DNA from: Limnohabitans sp. Rim8
GTDB lineage: Bacteria; Pseudomonadota; Gammaproteobacteria; Burkholderiales; Burkholderiaceae_C
Assembly: GCA_945901045.1 (NCBI GenBank)
Contig: CAMDKK010000015.1
Span: 1-64,000 of the forward strand
Direction: 5' to 3'
DNA: 64,000 nt
Part shown: positions 45,084-53,422 of the stretch, piece by piece
Layout: every line of letters starts with the position of its first letter
How positions within the stretch are numbered: position 1 is the first letter of the stretch
The notes under the pieces: model-generated
The model's database searches: none
Told to the model about the DNA's origin: nothing
Seen by the model: only the letters and a program-made list of their open reading frames with translations
Translations under genes and position numbers: made by a program

Positions 45084-45677
45084 TCAAGCCTTCAGGGCTG
45101 CCTTGACCTGCTCCATGCGGTCTTGACCCCAAAACATTTGTTCCTCGACAAAAAAGGTCGGTGCACCAAACACGCCACGCTCCACAGCGCGCATCGTCAC
45201 GGCCTTGAGCTGGTCTTTGGTGGCTTGCTCGTTGGCCATGGCCAGCAGTTCCACAGGGTCCAGCCCGGCCTGGGTCAAGACCTCGGCCACGACGGCCGGG
45301 TCGTTCAAATTGAGTGAATCCACCCAAATGGCTTGGAACACCGCATCCATGTAGGTGGACATGCGCGGATCGTTCTTCATTTGCAATGCGGTGACCACAC
45401 GCATGAGCGTGGTGGTGATGATCGGGAAGTGGGGATTCATGTTCAATGGCACGCCATACGCGTCGGCATAGCGCTTGAAGTCCACATACACATACCGACC
45501 CTTGGCGGGCACGGTCATGGGCGACGAATTGCCCGTGGCCTGAAACACCCCTCCCAACAGCATGGGCAGCAAATTGGGTGTGGCCCCGGTTTCAGCACAG
45601 ATGTTGGGCATTTGGGTATGCGCCAAGTAGGTGGCCAAACTGCCAAAGTCAAAGTAACAGTCAAACGATTTTTGCAT
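45084..45677 (-). CDS. 2-hydroxychromene-2-carboxylate isomerase / DsbA-like (kappa GST) protein
   Basis: A 197-residue thioredoxin-fold protein of the DSBA/HCCA isomerase family: FDCYFDFGSLATYLAHTQ at the N-terminus (Ser in the glutathione-activating position), RYVYVDFKRYADAYGVPLNMNPHFP, and the C-terminal RGVFGAPTFFVEEQMFWGQDRM. Family members isomerise aromatic-degradation intermediates with glutathione. The operon setting with SDR and nitronate monooxygenase fits a catabolic role, but the substrate is unknown. ATG at 45677 is clear. Confidence 0.83.
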   Translation of the reverse strand: MQKSFDCYFDFGSLATYLAHTQMPNICAETGATPNLLPMLLGGVFQATGNSSPMTVPAKGRYVYVDFKRYADAYGVPLNMNPHFPIITTTLMRVVTALQMKNDPRMSTYMDAVFQAIWVDSLNLNDPAVVAEVLTQAGLDPVELLAMANEQATKDQLKAVTMRAVERGVFGAPTFFVEEQMFWGQDRMEQVKAALKA

Positions 45678-45692
45678 GCGTGTCCTGGGTGT

Positions 45693-46448
45693 TCAAAACT
45701 TTTCCATGTAGGGACGCAAGTCCAGTTCATGCGTCCAAGCGTCGCGCGGTTGCTGGTGCAGCATCCAATAGGCGTCGGCGATGTGATCGGGGTTGAGAAT
45801 GCCACCTTCGTCTTTCAGCGCATAACGCTGGGGGAACTGGGTGCGGATGAACTCGGTGTCGATGGCGCCATCGATGAGGGTGTGTGCCACATGCACACCC
45901 ATGGGCCCCAACTCACGCGCCATGCTTTGCGCCAAGCCACGCAAGGCCATCTTGCCGCCTGAAAATCCCGCAAAGTGCGCACTGCCGCGCAACGACGCTG
46001 TGGCCCCAGTGAAGATGATGGTGCCCTTATGCGCTTTACCCTGCGTGGCCGTCTCATCGCGGGCAACCATGCGCTTGGCCACTTCACGCCCCGTGAGAAA
46101 GCCCGCCAGACAAGCCATCTCCCACATTTTGGTGTAGCGCCGCGCTGTTTCGGTCAAGATGCTGTTGGGCGAATTGGCACCGATGTTGAAAACCATCACC
46201 TCGATCGGGCCGATAGTAGCTTCAATGTGATCGACCAACGCAATGACGTCTTCTTCTTTGCGCGCATCCGACCCGAAACCATGGGCCACACCGCCGTCTT
46301 TTCGGATCTGAGCCAGCAAAGGCGCTAATTTGTCCAGCGTGCGGCGGGTGGCGCAGACGGTATAAGCCTCACGCGCGAAACGCCTTGCCACCGCACCCCC
46401 CGTGGCATCACCTGCACCAATGACCAAACAAACTTTAATTGGAGACAT
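45693..46448 (-). CDS. SDR-family oxidoreductase lacking the catalytic tyrosine
   Basis: 251 residues with a Rossmann start (VCLVIGAGDATGGAVARRF), NIGANSP in place of NAG, and the active-site strand IIFTGATASLRGSAHF. The catalytic YxxxK reads FSGGK (within GFSGGKMALRG), so Tyr is replaced by Phe while Ser and Lys remain. This variant recurs in a known SDR subgroup, as I recall, so the gene need not be dead. ATG at 46448 chosen over a TTG two codons upstream. In operon with its neighbours (15-18 bp gaps). Confidence 0.8.
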   Translation of the reverse strand: MSPIKVCLVIGAGDATGGAVARRFAREAYTVCATRRTLDKLAPLLAQIRKDGGVAHGFGSDARKEEDVIALVDHIEATIGPIEVMVFNIGANSPNSILTETARRYTKMWEMACLAGFLTGREVAKRMVARDETATQGKAHKGTIIFTGATASLRGSAHFAGFSGGKMALRGLAQSMARELGPMGVHVAHTLIDGAIDTEFIRTQFPQRYALKDEGGILNPDHIADAYWMLHQQPRDAWTHELDLRPYMEKF

Positions 46449-46465
46449 TCTCAATTCACCAGATG

Positions 46466-47623
46466 TTATTCAACGCGGAATGTCAAACCCGCATGGGCCT
46501 GCAAGCGGTCCATCAGTTTTTGCCCCATGCTGGAAGCGGGCGTCCAGATGCCGCCGGGCGTGGCTGCGGAATCTGTGAGCAAGCACATGGCCGATTCAGC
46601 AATCATTTTGGACGTGCTGCCGTAGCCGGGGTCACGGTCACCCTGCACGCTCACCCTGCATGTGTTGCCTGATGCGTCATGACCAATGAACAGCACGTCA
46701 TAGAGACCGGCATCACGCTCAGCCCGAGAAGGACCTTCGCCAGGTTTCAGCACATCAGCACCGCTCATACTTTTGTCGGCTGCAATCGCTTCGGCCACGG
46801 CTTGGCCTTTTTCCCCCGGGCCCGTGATCACCATTTCGTCATAAACCAAGTCTGCACCCCAGGCCTGCTTGAGCAGAAAGTTGGAGCGGTGCACATTCCG
46901 GGTGTTGATGGTCGCCATGACAAAGGGCGCTACCCACAAGCCCAGCACTTCGTCCAACATGGGTTTGTGCGCTGTCGGCTGCTTGGGGCCGGTAAATCCA
47001 GGTGTGAGAGAAAAAGGGTTCTTCAGCAAATCCAGCACACCGGGCTGACTGGCCGCTGCCGCCATGGTGGCTTTGAAACTGGCCGCCGTGCCGCCAGAGA
47101 AGGTGCCCTTCATCTTGCGCACACGGCCCCGCACGCGCGAGGCGTGTGTGCCAAAGCCTTGTTGCATCTCGCCCTGCAGCATCAACACACCCAAATCAAA
47201 GGGAATGGAGTCAAAACCGCACGAGAACACAATCCGCGCCCCGCTGGCTTGCGCTGCGGCATGGTGCGCGTCGATCATCTGCCGCATCCAGGCGGGCTCG
47301 CCGCACAAGTCCACATAGTCCACGCCCGACTCAGCGCAGGCTTTGACCAAGCCACTGCCGTACAACTGGTACGGGCCCACGGTGGTCAAGACCAAACGGG
47401 TGCGAGCCATCAAGGCCTGCAGGCTGGCCGCGTCTTCGCTGTCGATCACCACCAAAGGCGTGTCAGGGGGTGCGCCGACTTCATCGCGCACCGCAGCCAA
47501 TTTGCTGGCACTGCGCCCGCCCATGGCCCAACGCAATCCGCTGTTGCGGGTGAGCAAATATTCAATCACCAAGCGACCGGTGAATCCAGTGGCACCGTGC
47601 ACCACGATATCAAATTCTTTCAT
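46466..47623 (-). CDS. Saccharopine dehydrogenase-like / trans-acting enoyl reductase-like protein
   Basis: 385 residues. N-terminal Rossmann domain starts FDIVVHGATGFTGRLVIEYL, then GGRSASKLAAVRDE, LTTVGPYQLYGSGLVKACAESGVDYVDLCGEPAWM (core VDYVDLCGE) and FSCGFDSIPFDLG. This is the family often annotated as saccharopine dehydrogenase or the Mycobacterium trans-acting enoyl reductase; the real reaction in proteobacteria is not established. It is the first gene of the five-gene leftward operon ending in the MFS gene. ATG at 47623 chosen over an upstream GTG. Confidence 0.82.
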   Translation of the reverse strand: MKEFDIVVHGATGFTGRLVIEYLLTRNSGLRWAMGGRSASKLAAVRDEVGAPPDTPLVVIDSEDAASLQALMARTRLVLTTVGPYQLYGSGLVKACAESGVDYVDLCGEPAWMRQMIDAHHAAAQASGARIVFSCGFDSIPFDLGVLMLQGEMQQGFGTHASRVRGRVRKMKGTFSGGTAASFKATMAAAASQPGVLDLLKNPFSLTPGFTGPKQPTAHKPMLDEVLGLWVAPFVMATINTRNVHRSNFLLKQAWGADLVYDEMVITGPGEKGQAVAEAIAADKSMSGADVLKPGEGPSRAERDAGLYDVLFIGHDASGNTCRVSVQGDRDPGYGSTSKMIAESAMCLLTDSAATPGGIWTPASSMGQKLMDRLQAHAGLTFRVE

Positions 47624-47827
47624 TAACACATTAGGCAGGTCATGCCATCCATAGTTCTAGTAACATTTTCCAAACAACAACTACGCTGTTGCCCAGGATC
47701 GGAAATTAATCCTATCACTTCATTTTGAAACCCAAGTCCCCCAAAGCAATTGCAAGGCGCCGTTTAAAAAGGGATACGGTATAGTTTTAAAGATCTTTTT
47801 TTGTCTCGACACGTCTGGAGATTTCTC

Positions 47828-49180
47828 ATGATGCCCATTGAAAGGCCTGAAACCCAGTACATCTTTTCTGGCGAGCTGAGCATTGCCTACCAGGTCTTTG
47901 GGCATGGCGAGCAGGATTTACTGTATGTCCCGGGCCTCATTTCCCACCTTGAATCCAATTGGGACGATCCTGAATCTGAGGCTTTTCTGACCTCGTTGGG
48001 TCAGCACTTTCGGGTCATTGTTTTTGACAAGCGTGGCCAGGGCATGTCAGACAGAATAGACGGCGCGACCACGCTTGAAGAGCGGATTGACGACCTGCGC
48101 GCTGTCATGGAAGCCGTGAAGTCAACCAGCGCCACCCTGTTTGGTTTGTCTGAGGGGGGCCCCGTGTGTCTGCTGTTTGCTGCAACTTACCCCCAAAAAG
48201 TGGAGCGGCTTATTTTGTTTGGCGCCATGGCCAAATTTTGGGGCAGCCACGACTACCCCCATAACTTGCCCATGGACAAAGTGCTTGAGCCCTTGATTGC
48301 CAATTGGGGCAAAGGTATTTTTGCAGCCAAAGCGTCAGCAACCAAACAGGGGGTTGACCCCAAAAAGGAAAAAAATTTCGCGAAGATGGAACGTATGGCC
48401 TGCTCCCCCAGTGGTCTACGCAAATTCATGATGGCCAACGATTTGATTGACGTCAGGCCCATCTTGGGCAATGTATTGCAAGAAACACTCATCATCCAGC
48501 GCCGGCACGACAAGTTGGTCCGCAGAGGCAATGGTCGCTATTTGGCAGACCATATTCCCCATGCCACTTATTTGGAACTGCCCACCACCTCGCATCTGCC
48601 ACAGTTTGAAGATGCCGATGTGGTTGTTGATGCCATGGTGCGCTTTACCCAAGTTGCCCGTCGGATCGACAGTTCGAATTTGGAGGACAGAAAGCTGACG
48701 ACTGCGCTGTTCACAGACATCGTCAGTTCCACCGAAAAGTTACTCAAAATGGGTGATGAAGCTTGGCGAAAGGCCTTGGACCAGCATGATGCCATCGCAG
48801 GTCCACTGGTCAAACAGTTTCGTGGCCGCATCGTTAAAAATACGGGCGACGGTTTATTGGCTGTGTTTGATGGCCCGGTTCGCGCCCTTCAATGCGCATT
48901 GGCCATGGTGACAGCGTTGGAAGCAATCAATTTACCGATTCGCGCGGGACTGCATGTGGGCGAAGTCGTGAACCGTGGCGATGATGTCACTGGAATTGCG
49001 GTCAACATTGCGGCAAGAGTCATGGACCAAGCCCGTTCTGGCGAGGTCTGGATGACCCGAACCGTCAAGGATCTGACGGGTGGAAGCGAAATCAATTTTG
49101 CTTCAGTGGGTGAACACAGCTTGAAGGGTTTGGACGAGCGCTACGAGTTATTCAAACCACTTGTCGAAATAAGCATCTGA
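47828..49180 (+). CDS. Alpha/beta hydrolase fused to class III nucleotide cyclase
   Basis: 450 residues. Residues about 1-275 are an alpha/beta hydrolase (nucleophile elbow FGLSEGGPV, VFDKRGQGMSDR, late His in TTSHLPQFED). Residues about 285-445 are a cyclase homology domain: metal Asp in ALFTDIVSSTEKL and NTGDGLLAVF, RAGLHVGEV and VNIAARVMDQA with the catalytic Asn/Arg. Such fusions are common in actinobacteria and some proteobacteria and are thought to couple a small ligand or ester to cAMP output. The TTG-initiated longer frame was rejected: the ATG at 47828 has a GGAG ribosome site 8 nt upstream. Soluble protein. Confidence 0.85.
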   Translation: MMPIERPETQYIFSGELSIAYQVFGHGEQDLLYVPGLISHLESNWDDPESEAFLTSLGQHFRVIVFDKRGQGMSDRIDGATTLEERIDDLRAVMEAVKSTSATLFGLSEGGPVCLLFAATYPQKVERLILFGAMAKFWGSHDYPHNLPMDKVLEPLIANWGKGIFAAKASATKQGVDPKKEKNFAKMERMACSPSGLRKFMMANDLIDVRPILGNVLQETLIIQRRHDKLVRRGNGRYLADHIPHATYLELPTTSHLPQFEDADVVVDAMVRFTQVARRIDSSNLEDRKLTTALFTDIVSSTEKLLKMGDEAWRKALDQHDAIAGPLVKQFRGRIVKNTGDGLLAVFDGPVRALQCALAMVTALEAINLPIRAGLHVGEVVNRGDDVTGIAVNIAARVMDQARSGEVWMTRTVKDLTGGSEINFASVGEHSLKGLDERYELFKPLVEISI

Positions 49181-49197
49181 CATTCTCCGGCGGTATT

Positions 49198-50382
49198 TCA
49201 CTCCAGTAAAGCCACCGCCTGATCAACGTAGCGATAAACCTCGGCCGGAATCACACCATTGGGGCCCTTTTCTTTTTTGTTGCGGAACTGGCCCACCCGC
49301 ACCACCACCAATTGCTTGGAAGGCACCACGATCACATACTGCCCCTGGTGGCCTTGCAGAGAATAAAACGGATGTTTGTACTGCCAGTCCATCCACAGCG
49401 AGTGACCATAAAAGGGCACCAGGTCGGGCTTGCGAATTCGCTCCATGAAGGCCTTGTCGATCAAGTTCTGGCCCTGCCATTGACCGTCTTGCAAGAACAA
49501 CTGGCCAATCCGGGCATAGTCTTTGGCAGTCGCAAAAATACAGCAATAAGTGCGCTCCATACCGCCTTCGGTCTCGGGGCGGTCCAGCGTGTAGATCGCG
49601 TCATGTGACATGCCCATGGGCTTCCACAAACTGCGCGACAGGTGCTCGCTGAGGGTCAGCGCGGGCTCTTTAGCAGCCAGCGCCCGCTTGAGAAACACCC
49701 CCAGCAATTGCGTGGAGCCGCTGCTGTATTCGTAGGCCGAACCGGGCTCACGCTCAAAGCCCTGGCGCAGCACCACGTCTTGCGCATCCCGGCCGAAATA
49801 CAACTCGGTGGTTACGTTCAACGGCAGGTAATAGTTTTCGGTCCAGTCATGTCCCGACTTCATGGCCGACAACTGCGCCACCGTGGCTTTGTGACCGCGA
49901 GGGTCTTGGGCATATTCAGGAATCTGCTCGGTGATTGGCGCATCAAAACTCGAAATCAAACCCTGCTGCACCGCCAGCCCCACCTGCAAGGTGGTAATGG
50001 TTTTGGCCATCGAGAACGAATTGGTCCGGCTGCTCGCGTTGTAAGGCGCAAAGTACTGCTCATGCAAAATTGCGCCTTGGTGCGCCACCAAAAATGCGGC
50101 CGTACCGTGCTGCTGCAACTGGGCCAACAGCGCTGGATCGAGAGACTTCTGGTTTTTCTTCGGGTCTTCAGGCCAAGGCTGGTCAACACCCGCCTGAATG
50201 ACGCGCTGAGCAAAATTGGAGGCATCGTCGATGTGAGCCGTGGCGTGCCCCTGCAGATAAGTGGCCGCCAACGCCCGCCAGAAGTAGCCATGGCCACCAA
50301 GTTGAATGGCCAAAGCACCGACAAGCAACAGTATTGCCACTCCGCCGCCCCATTGCTGCAAACGCTTTACCGAATTTCCCAT
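49198..50382 (-). CDS. Beta-lactamase-fold serine hydrolase (class C-like)
   Basis: 394 residues. An N-terminal TM/signal segment (about 12-32) precedes a serine beta-lactamase/DD-peptidase fold. The catalytic SxxK is in SFSMAKTIT, the second motif is YEYSSGST (Tyr-x-Ser instead of YxN), and the late motif near GHQGQYVIV stands where KTG is normal. This fits the esterase/DD-peptidase-like group (EstB, 6-aminohexanoate-dimer hydrolase NylB type) rather than a true lactamase. Anchored in the inner membrane, facing the periplasm. It is convergent with the hydrolase-cyclase gene and divergent from tRNA-Ser. Confidence 0.83.
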   Translation of the reverse strand: MGNSVKRLQQWGGGVAILLLVGALAIQLGGHGYFWRALAATYLQGHATAHIDDASNFAQRVIQAGVDQPWPEDPKKNQKSLDPALLAQLQQHGTAAFLVAHQGAILHEQYFAPYNASSRTNSFSMAKTITTLQVGLAVQQGLISSFDAPITEQIPEYAQDPRGHKATVAQLSAMKSGHDWTENYYLPLNVTTELYFGRDAQDVVLRQGFEREPGSAYEYSSGSTQLLGVFLKRALAAKEPALTLSEHLSRSLWKPMGMSHDAIYTLDRPETEGGMERTYCCIFATAKDYARIGQLFLQDGQWQGQNLIDKAFMERIRKPDLVPFYGHSLWMDWQYKHPFYSLQGHQGQYVIVVPSKQLVVVRVGQFRNKKEKGPNGVIPAEVYRYVDQAVALLE

Positions 50383-50413
50383 GTTGTGCCTTTGTGATGC
50401 TCAGTTGGCCCCA

Positions 50414-50440
50414 TTGTGGCGCTTTATCCGCGGTTACAAT
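50414..50440 (+). promoter_or_regulatory. Possible promoter of tRNA-Ser
   Basis: A TACAAT -10-like hexamer at 50435-50440 lies 10 bp before the tRNA. A TTGTGG at 50414-50419 could be the -35 box, but the 15-bp spacing is short. Confidence 0.4.
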
Positions 50441-50450
50441 ACACCCCGCA

Positions 50451-50538
50451 GGAAGCGTGGCAGAGTGGTCGATTGCAACGGTCTTGAAAACCGTCGACTC
50501 GAAAGGGTCCGTGAGTTCGAATCTCACCGCTTCCGCCA
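50451..50538 (+). tRNA. tRNA-Ser (anticodon UGA)
   Basis: An 88-nt gene with CCA encoded. Acceptor arm GGAAGCG pairs with CGCTTCC, followed by discriminator G and CCA at 50536-50538. The anticodon loop reads CTTGAAA (anticodon TGA) within the ACGGT/ACCGT stem. A long variable arm (GACTCGAAAGGGTC) and the T-arm GTGAGTTCGAATCTCAC are typical of serine tRNAs. It marks the left boundary of the accessory element. Confidence 0.95.
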
Positions 50539-50551
50539 GTACCCCAATAAG

Positions 50552-50575
50552 AATGCGCCTTACGGCGCATTTTTC
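50552..50575 (+). terminator. Rho-independent terminator after tRNA-Ser
   Basis: The stem AATGCGCC / GGCGCATT with a TTAC loop is followed by TTTC. It lies 14 bp after the tRNA CCA end. Confidence 0.8.
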
Positions 50576-50580
50576 ATTTC

Positions 50581-50602
50581 TGTAGGCCATTTTGTAGGCC
50601 AT
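50581..50602 (+). repeat. TGTAGGCCAT direct repeats near tRNA-Ser (probable integrase arm sites)
   Basis: Two copies, at 50581-50590 and 50593-50602, with a 12-bp period, just after the tRNA terminator. A third copy is at 63876-63885, 25 bp upstream of the integrase start. The 13-mer TTCTGTAGGCCAT is identical between the first copy and the right-hand copy. Confidence 0.6.
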
Positions 50603-50708
50603 TTTTTCAACGTTAGCGGAACTGTTCTCGCTCTTTTCTAAAGTGGCCCTGTCGAGTCGTCGGAAGCTTGCGACGTCATTTGTAAGCCCGCCCCCAGCAA
50701 GCTCGTGG

Positions 50709-50843
50709 TGATAGTAGTCTCGAACCGAATTTCCCCTGATAGTAGGTGCGCCAGCAGTGATAGTAGACATCTCGGGCTGGGTGATAGTAGTCACACTTGA
50801 TAGTAGTTCCGCTGGCAAAGTTGGCAGAAGGTGGTGATAGTAG
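50709..50843 (+). repeat. Six copies of TGATAGTAG (iteron-like array)
   Basis: Exact copies start at 50709, 50737, 50758, 50782, 50798 and 50835, all in the same orientation, with intervals of 28, 21, 24, 16 and 37 bp. The surrounding sequence is not repeated. The motif reads as three stop codons in one frame. No coding sequence is evident across 50603-50936. Clustered same-strand nonamers look like protein-binding sites, for example transposon-end or replication iterons, but no partner gene can be named. Confidence 0.85.
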
Positions 50844-50936
50844 CTGCTACCCACCCCCTACAGGACCCCCAAGCCCAGGGGGTTGGGGGGATAGCTTCAT
50901 GGTGGTTCCTCACAGCAAAGGTCAATTTTTTAGTTT

Positions 50937-51995
50937 GGCGGATTAAAGTACGAACTGCAACACGGTTTAACGAGGCGTGAAACACCTCGTAGGGCGTCTT
51001 GAATCCGAGCCGCTTTCTGGGTCGGTGATTCAATCTGTTTTCGATCATAGTCAACTCCTCATCTGCTACAGTTTCCATGCGCCGCTTTTTGGGAATGTAT
51101 TGGCGCAGTAAACCATTGAAGTTCTCGTTGCTGCCGCGCTGCCAGCTGCAATACGGATCGGCAAAGTAGGTCTGGATGCCAAGAGTCTGATCGATGGCCT
51201 GGTGATCGGCAAACTCCTTGCCGTTGTCCATCGTCAAGGTCTTCACCCGTGAGCTCAAGGGCTTGAGCATGACTTCAATGGACCGGCCCACCAAGTCGGC
51301 AGACTTGTTGGGCACTTTGGCCAGCACAGCAAAGCCACTCTTGCGTTCTACCAGTGTCACGATGGCTTGTTTGTGAGCCGCGCCAATGACGGTATCTCCC
51401 TCCCAGTGGCCCACTTGCTTGCGATCTTCAATGTGCCTTGGTCTCTCGCTGATCGGGCGGCGATTGGGGATCTGGCCACGCCTGTCCCGCCCGCACAGGT
51501 GGCGTTTGCGCCGAGGCTTTTGGCTACGCAGGTTCTTGTGTAAATCACCACCGGCGGCTTTGTTTGCATACACATGCAAAAAGACACACTCATGGCTGAC
51601 TGCCACCTTGCCCGCACTCTGCTCGGGGCTCCATTGAATGCCCAGTTAGAAATCCACATCGAACCAGACTTTGGAATCTACACGGCGGCATTACGACTTC
51701 GCTGTACCCGCTCAGACGCCTTGGCGCAGGCTTGTTCGGCGCGATACCAACGCTGACCTCAGCCACGGCTGAGTTCGCGGCTGATTGTGCTGCGGCTCCT
51801 GCCCAATGATCGGGCGATCTTGCTGATGGTCTGTTTAGCTTTCAATAGGCTGTGAATTTGGTATCGTTCTTCTCGGCTGAGGTGCTTGTACATCTGGCAA
51901 CTTGGACTTGGCGGGTTGAATGGCCATGATGCCTTGACATTCTCAGCCACCCTTCACCGGGTTCATCTTTGTTGCACCTCGTACTTGAATCCGCC
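50937..51995 (-). mobile_element. IS30-family insertion sequence (degenerate)
   Basis: About 1059 bp bounded by inverted repeats: GGCGGATTAAAGTACGA at the left and, in the opposite orientation, TCGTACTTGAATCCGCC at the right, about 25 bp with three mismatches. TTT flanks both ends (50934-50936 and 51996-51998), a possible 3-bp target duplication. The transposase gene inside is disrupted. Confidence 0.85.
50944..51893 (-). pseudogene. IS30-family transposase, disrupted
   Basis: The N-terminus (MYKHLSREERYQIHSLL, then ARSLGRSRSTISRELSRG, the helix-turn-helix) ends at an in-frame TGA at 51759-51761 where Arg is normal. Further on there is a frameshift (around 51690), an in-frame TAA in DF*LGIQWSPEQ (near 51648), and then an intact catalytic part from 51606. 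That part has the DDE residues: GHWEGDTV, TLTMDNGKEF and RGSNENFNGLLRQY. The natural stop, which lies inside the terminal repeat as TGA, has become TTA at 50944, so the frame runs on to 50791 outside the element. With four lesions, the enzyme is almost certainly inactive. Confidence 0.85.
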
Positions 51996-52033
51996 TTTGA
52001 ATAAGCTCCAGAGAAACTGGCCAGAAAAATCAA

Positions 52034-52557
52034 ATGGAATTTTTTACTATTGAACGCGATACAGCTGCTGCGCACAATGTCGCAGAAGCTTTGTTTGCCT
52101 CCACCAAAAACGGCTTCTCTGCAATGCTGACTTCCGACGTGGAAATGCTGCACATTGGCGCAACCAGCACCCCCGGCTGCATTACAAAAGGCAACCTAGA
52201 CATTGTTGTTCGCGTACCCGCTGCACGATTTCACGACTGGAAGCAAGTTTTGTCAGAGCGGTTTGCCAACAACACAGGCTCAGCATCCATCTCAACCTTT
52301 ACGGCTTTTGAAGACGACTCGCACAAGGTTCACTTAGTAATCCAGATCGTGGTCATTGGCAGTGATCTCGACTTCTTCCATAAGTTTTCGGAAGCTATGC
52401 GGAGCAACCCGACACAGTCGCCGAGTACAACATGTTGAAACTGTCTCTTGATGGTGTATGCATAAATGAGTACCGCTCTGCAAAGAGCAAACTTATCGTA
52501 TCTGTATTGACAAAGAACAGCATCGCCACGCGAGATGACGTGTGCAATCCCTGCTGA
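52034..52557 (+). pseudogene. GrpB/UPF0157-like nucleotidyltransferase-fold gene with frameshift
   Basis: The N-terminal 126 residues match the GrpB family, with MLHIGATSTPGCITKGNLDIVVRV as the signature (core HIGATSTPG...LDIVV). The frame then ends at 52438 with an unrelated tail. Reading one base differently from about 52412 restores a family-like C-terminus, PDTVAEYNMLKLSLDG, continuing to a stop at 52557. So a single-base deletion, or a sequencing error, splits the gene. Function of the family is poorly known. It lies right beside the IS30 end, in a decaying part of the island. Confidence 0.7.
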
Positions 52558-52576
52558 ACCCTTTAGGAACCAAGTC

Positions 52577-53059
52577 ATGAAAACCCTTAACAAATACCTT
52601 GTTGCCGCGACGGGTACAGCGATTTTGGCTTTAGCTGCGCTTTACAAATCGGCGATAGTTCAGCCAGTGCCCATCTCGACCACTGTATTTTGCGACAGCA
52701 AAAAAACCATCACACTGACCAAACTCCACACGCGCCCGTTTGATGTGGCCATCAAAGACGGCGACACGGTGATCCTTGGCATGTCGGCTCACTCATACTT
52801 TGGCGCCAACAAACCTACACCACCTGATTTTCTTTTTGCCATCCTTCCACAAGTCAGGACTCATTCCAACTTTTTGGTCTACAAAGACCGGATAGTGATC
52901 GAGGACTCAAACGACACCCTGCACTTGTGTGTCAGGGACACCGCGGTGCCTATGCTTTACAAAAAGGTCAGCGCCAGCGGCCCAGACTTCTTTCATGCTA
53001 GGGGTATGCAGCCTGGGAAGTCGGTGGCCATCAAAAATGGCGCTAACCATCGATTCTGA
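52577..53059 (+). CDS. Exported hypothetical protein, possibly frameshifted (SH3-like tail out of frame)
   Basis: 160 residues from the ATG at 52577 (AGGA ribosome site). N-terminal hydrophobic segment (about 7-28) suggests export or anchoring; the rest is unrecognised. Just before the stop, the next forward frame continues as GQIPFKSHGIRNLGCSGG and WCLVEFNRIKGHV to a stop at 53198. The GGWCLVEFNRIKGHV stretch resembles a bacterial SH3 domain end. The original protein may therefore have been about 205 residues with a C-terminal SH3-like domain, broken near 53040. Confidence 0.5.
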   Translation: MKTLNKYLVAATGTAILALAALYKSAIVQPVPISTTVFCDSKKTITLTKLHTRPFDVAIKDGDTVILGMSAHSYFGANKPTPPDFLFAILPQVRTHSNFLVYKDRIVIEDSNDTLHLCVRDTAVPMLYKKVSASGPDFFHARGMQPGKSVAIKNGANHRF

Positions 53060-53422
53060 AACCGTTGGGCAGATCCCGTTCAAAAGCCACGGGATCCGCA
53101 ACTTGGGCTGCTCAGGCGGCTGGTGCTTAGTCGAATTCAATCGCATCAAAGGCCACGTCCAGGTTCAGAACCTCGCAAAAGGCAGACCGCGGATCTGATG
53201 GCCTGGTTTAAAAGGACAACATTACACCGTGTTTAGGTGGAACAGCGGATAGCATGCGGCCTAATCAAATGGGCGCTTTCACCTTTATGAGCCTGTTTGG
53301 GGCCTTCGCACCCTCTCGCTGCGGGCACGCTTAAGCCTTCGGCCTCTGCAAGATTCGCTTGCGCTTAATCCACCGATTCGACAGCGCAAACCTCACCAAC
53401 AAGCCCAGCCGCGCATTGCCCC
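53060..53422. other. 363-bp stretch between two converging genes
   Basis: Bases up to 53198 are the out-of-frame SH3-like continuation of the preceding gene. From 53199 to 53422 I see no gene, tRNA or clear terminator, only GC-rich sequence with short repeats of GCTTGCGCTTAA type. Confidence 0.4.
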
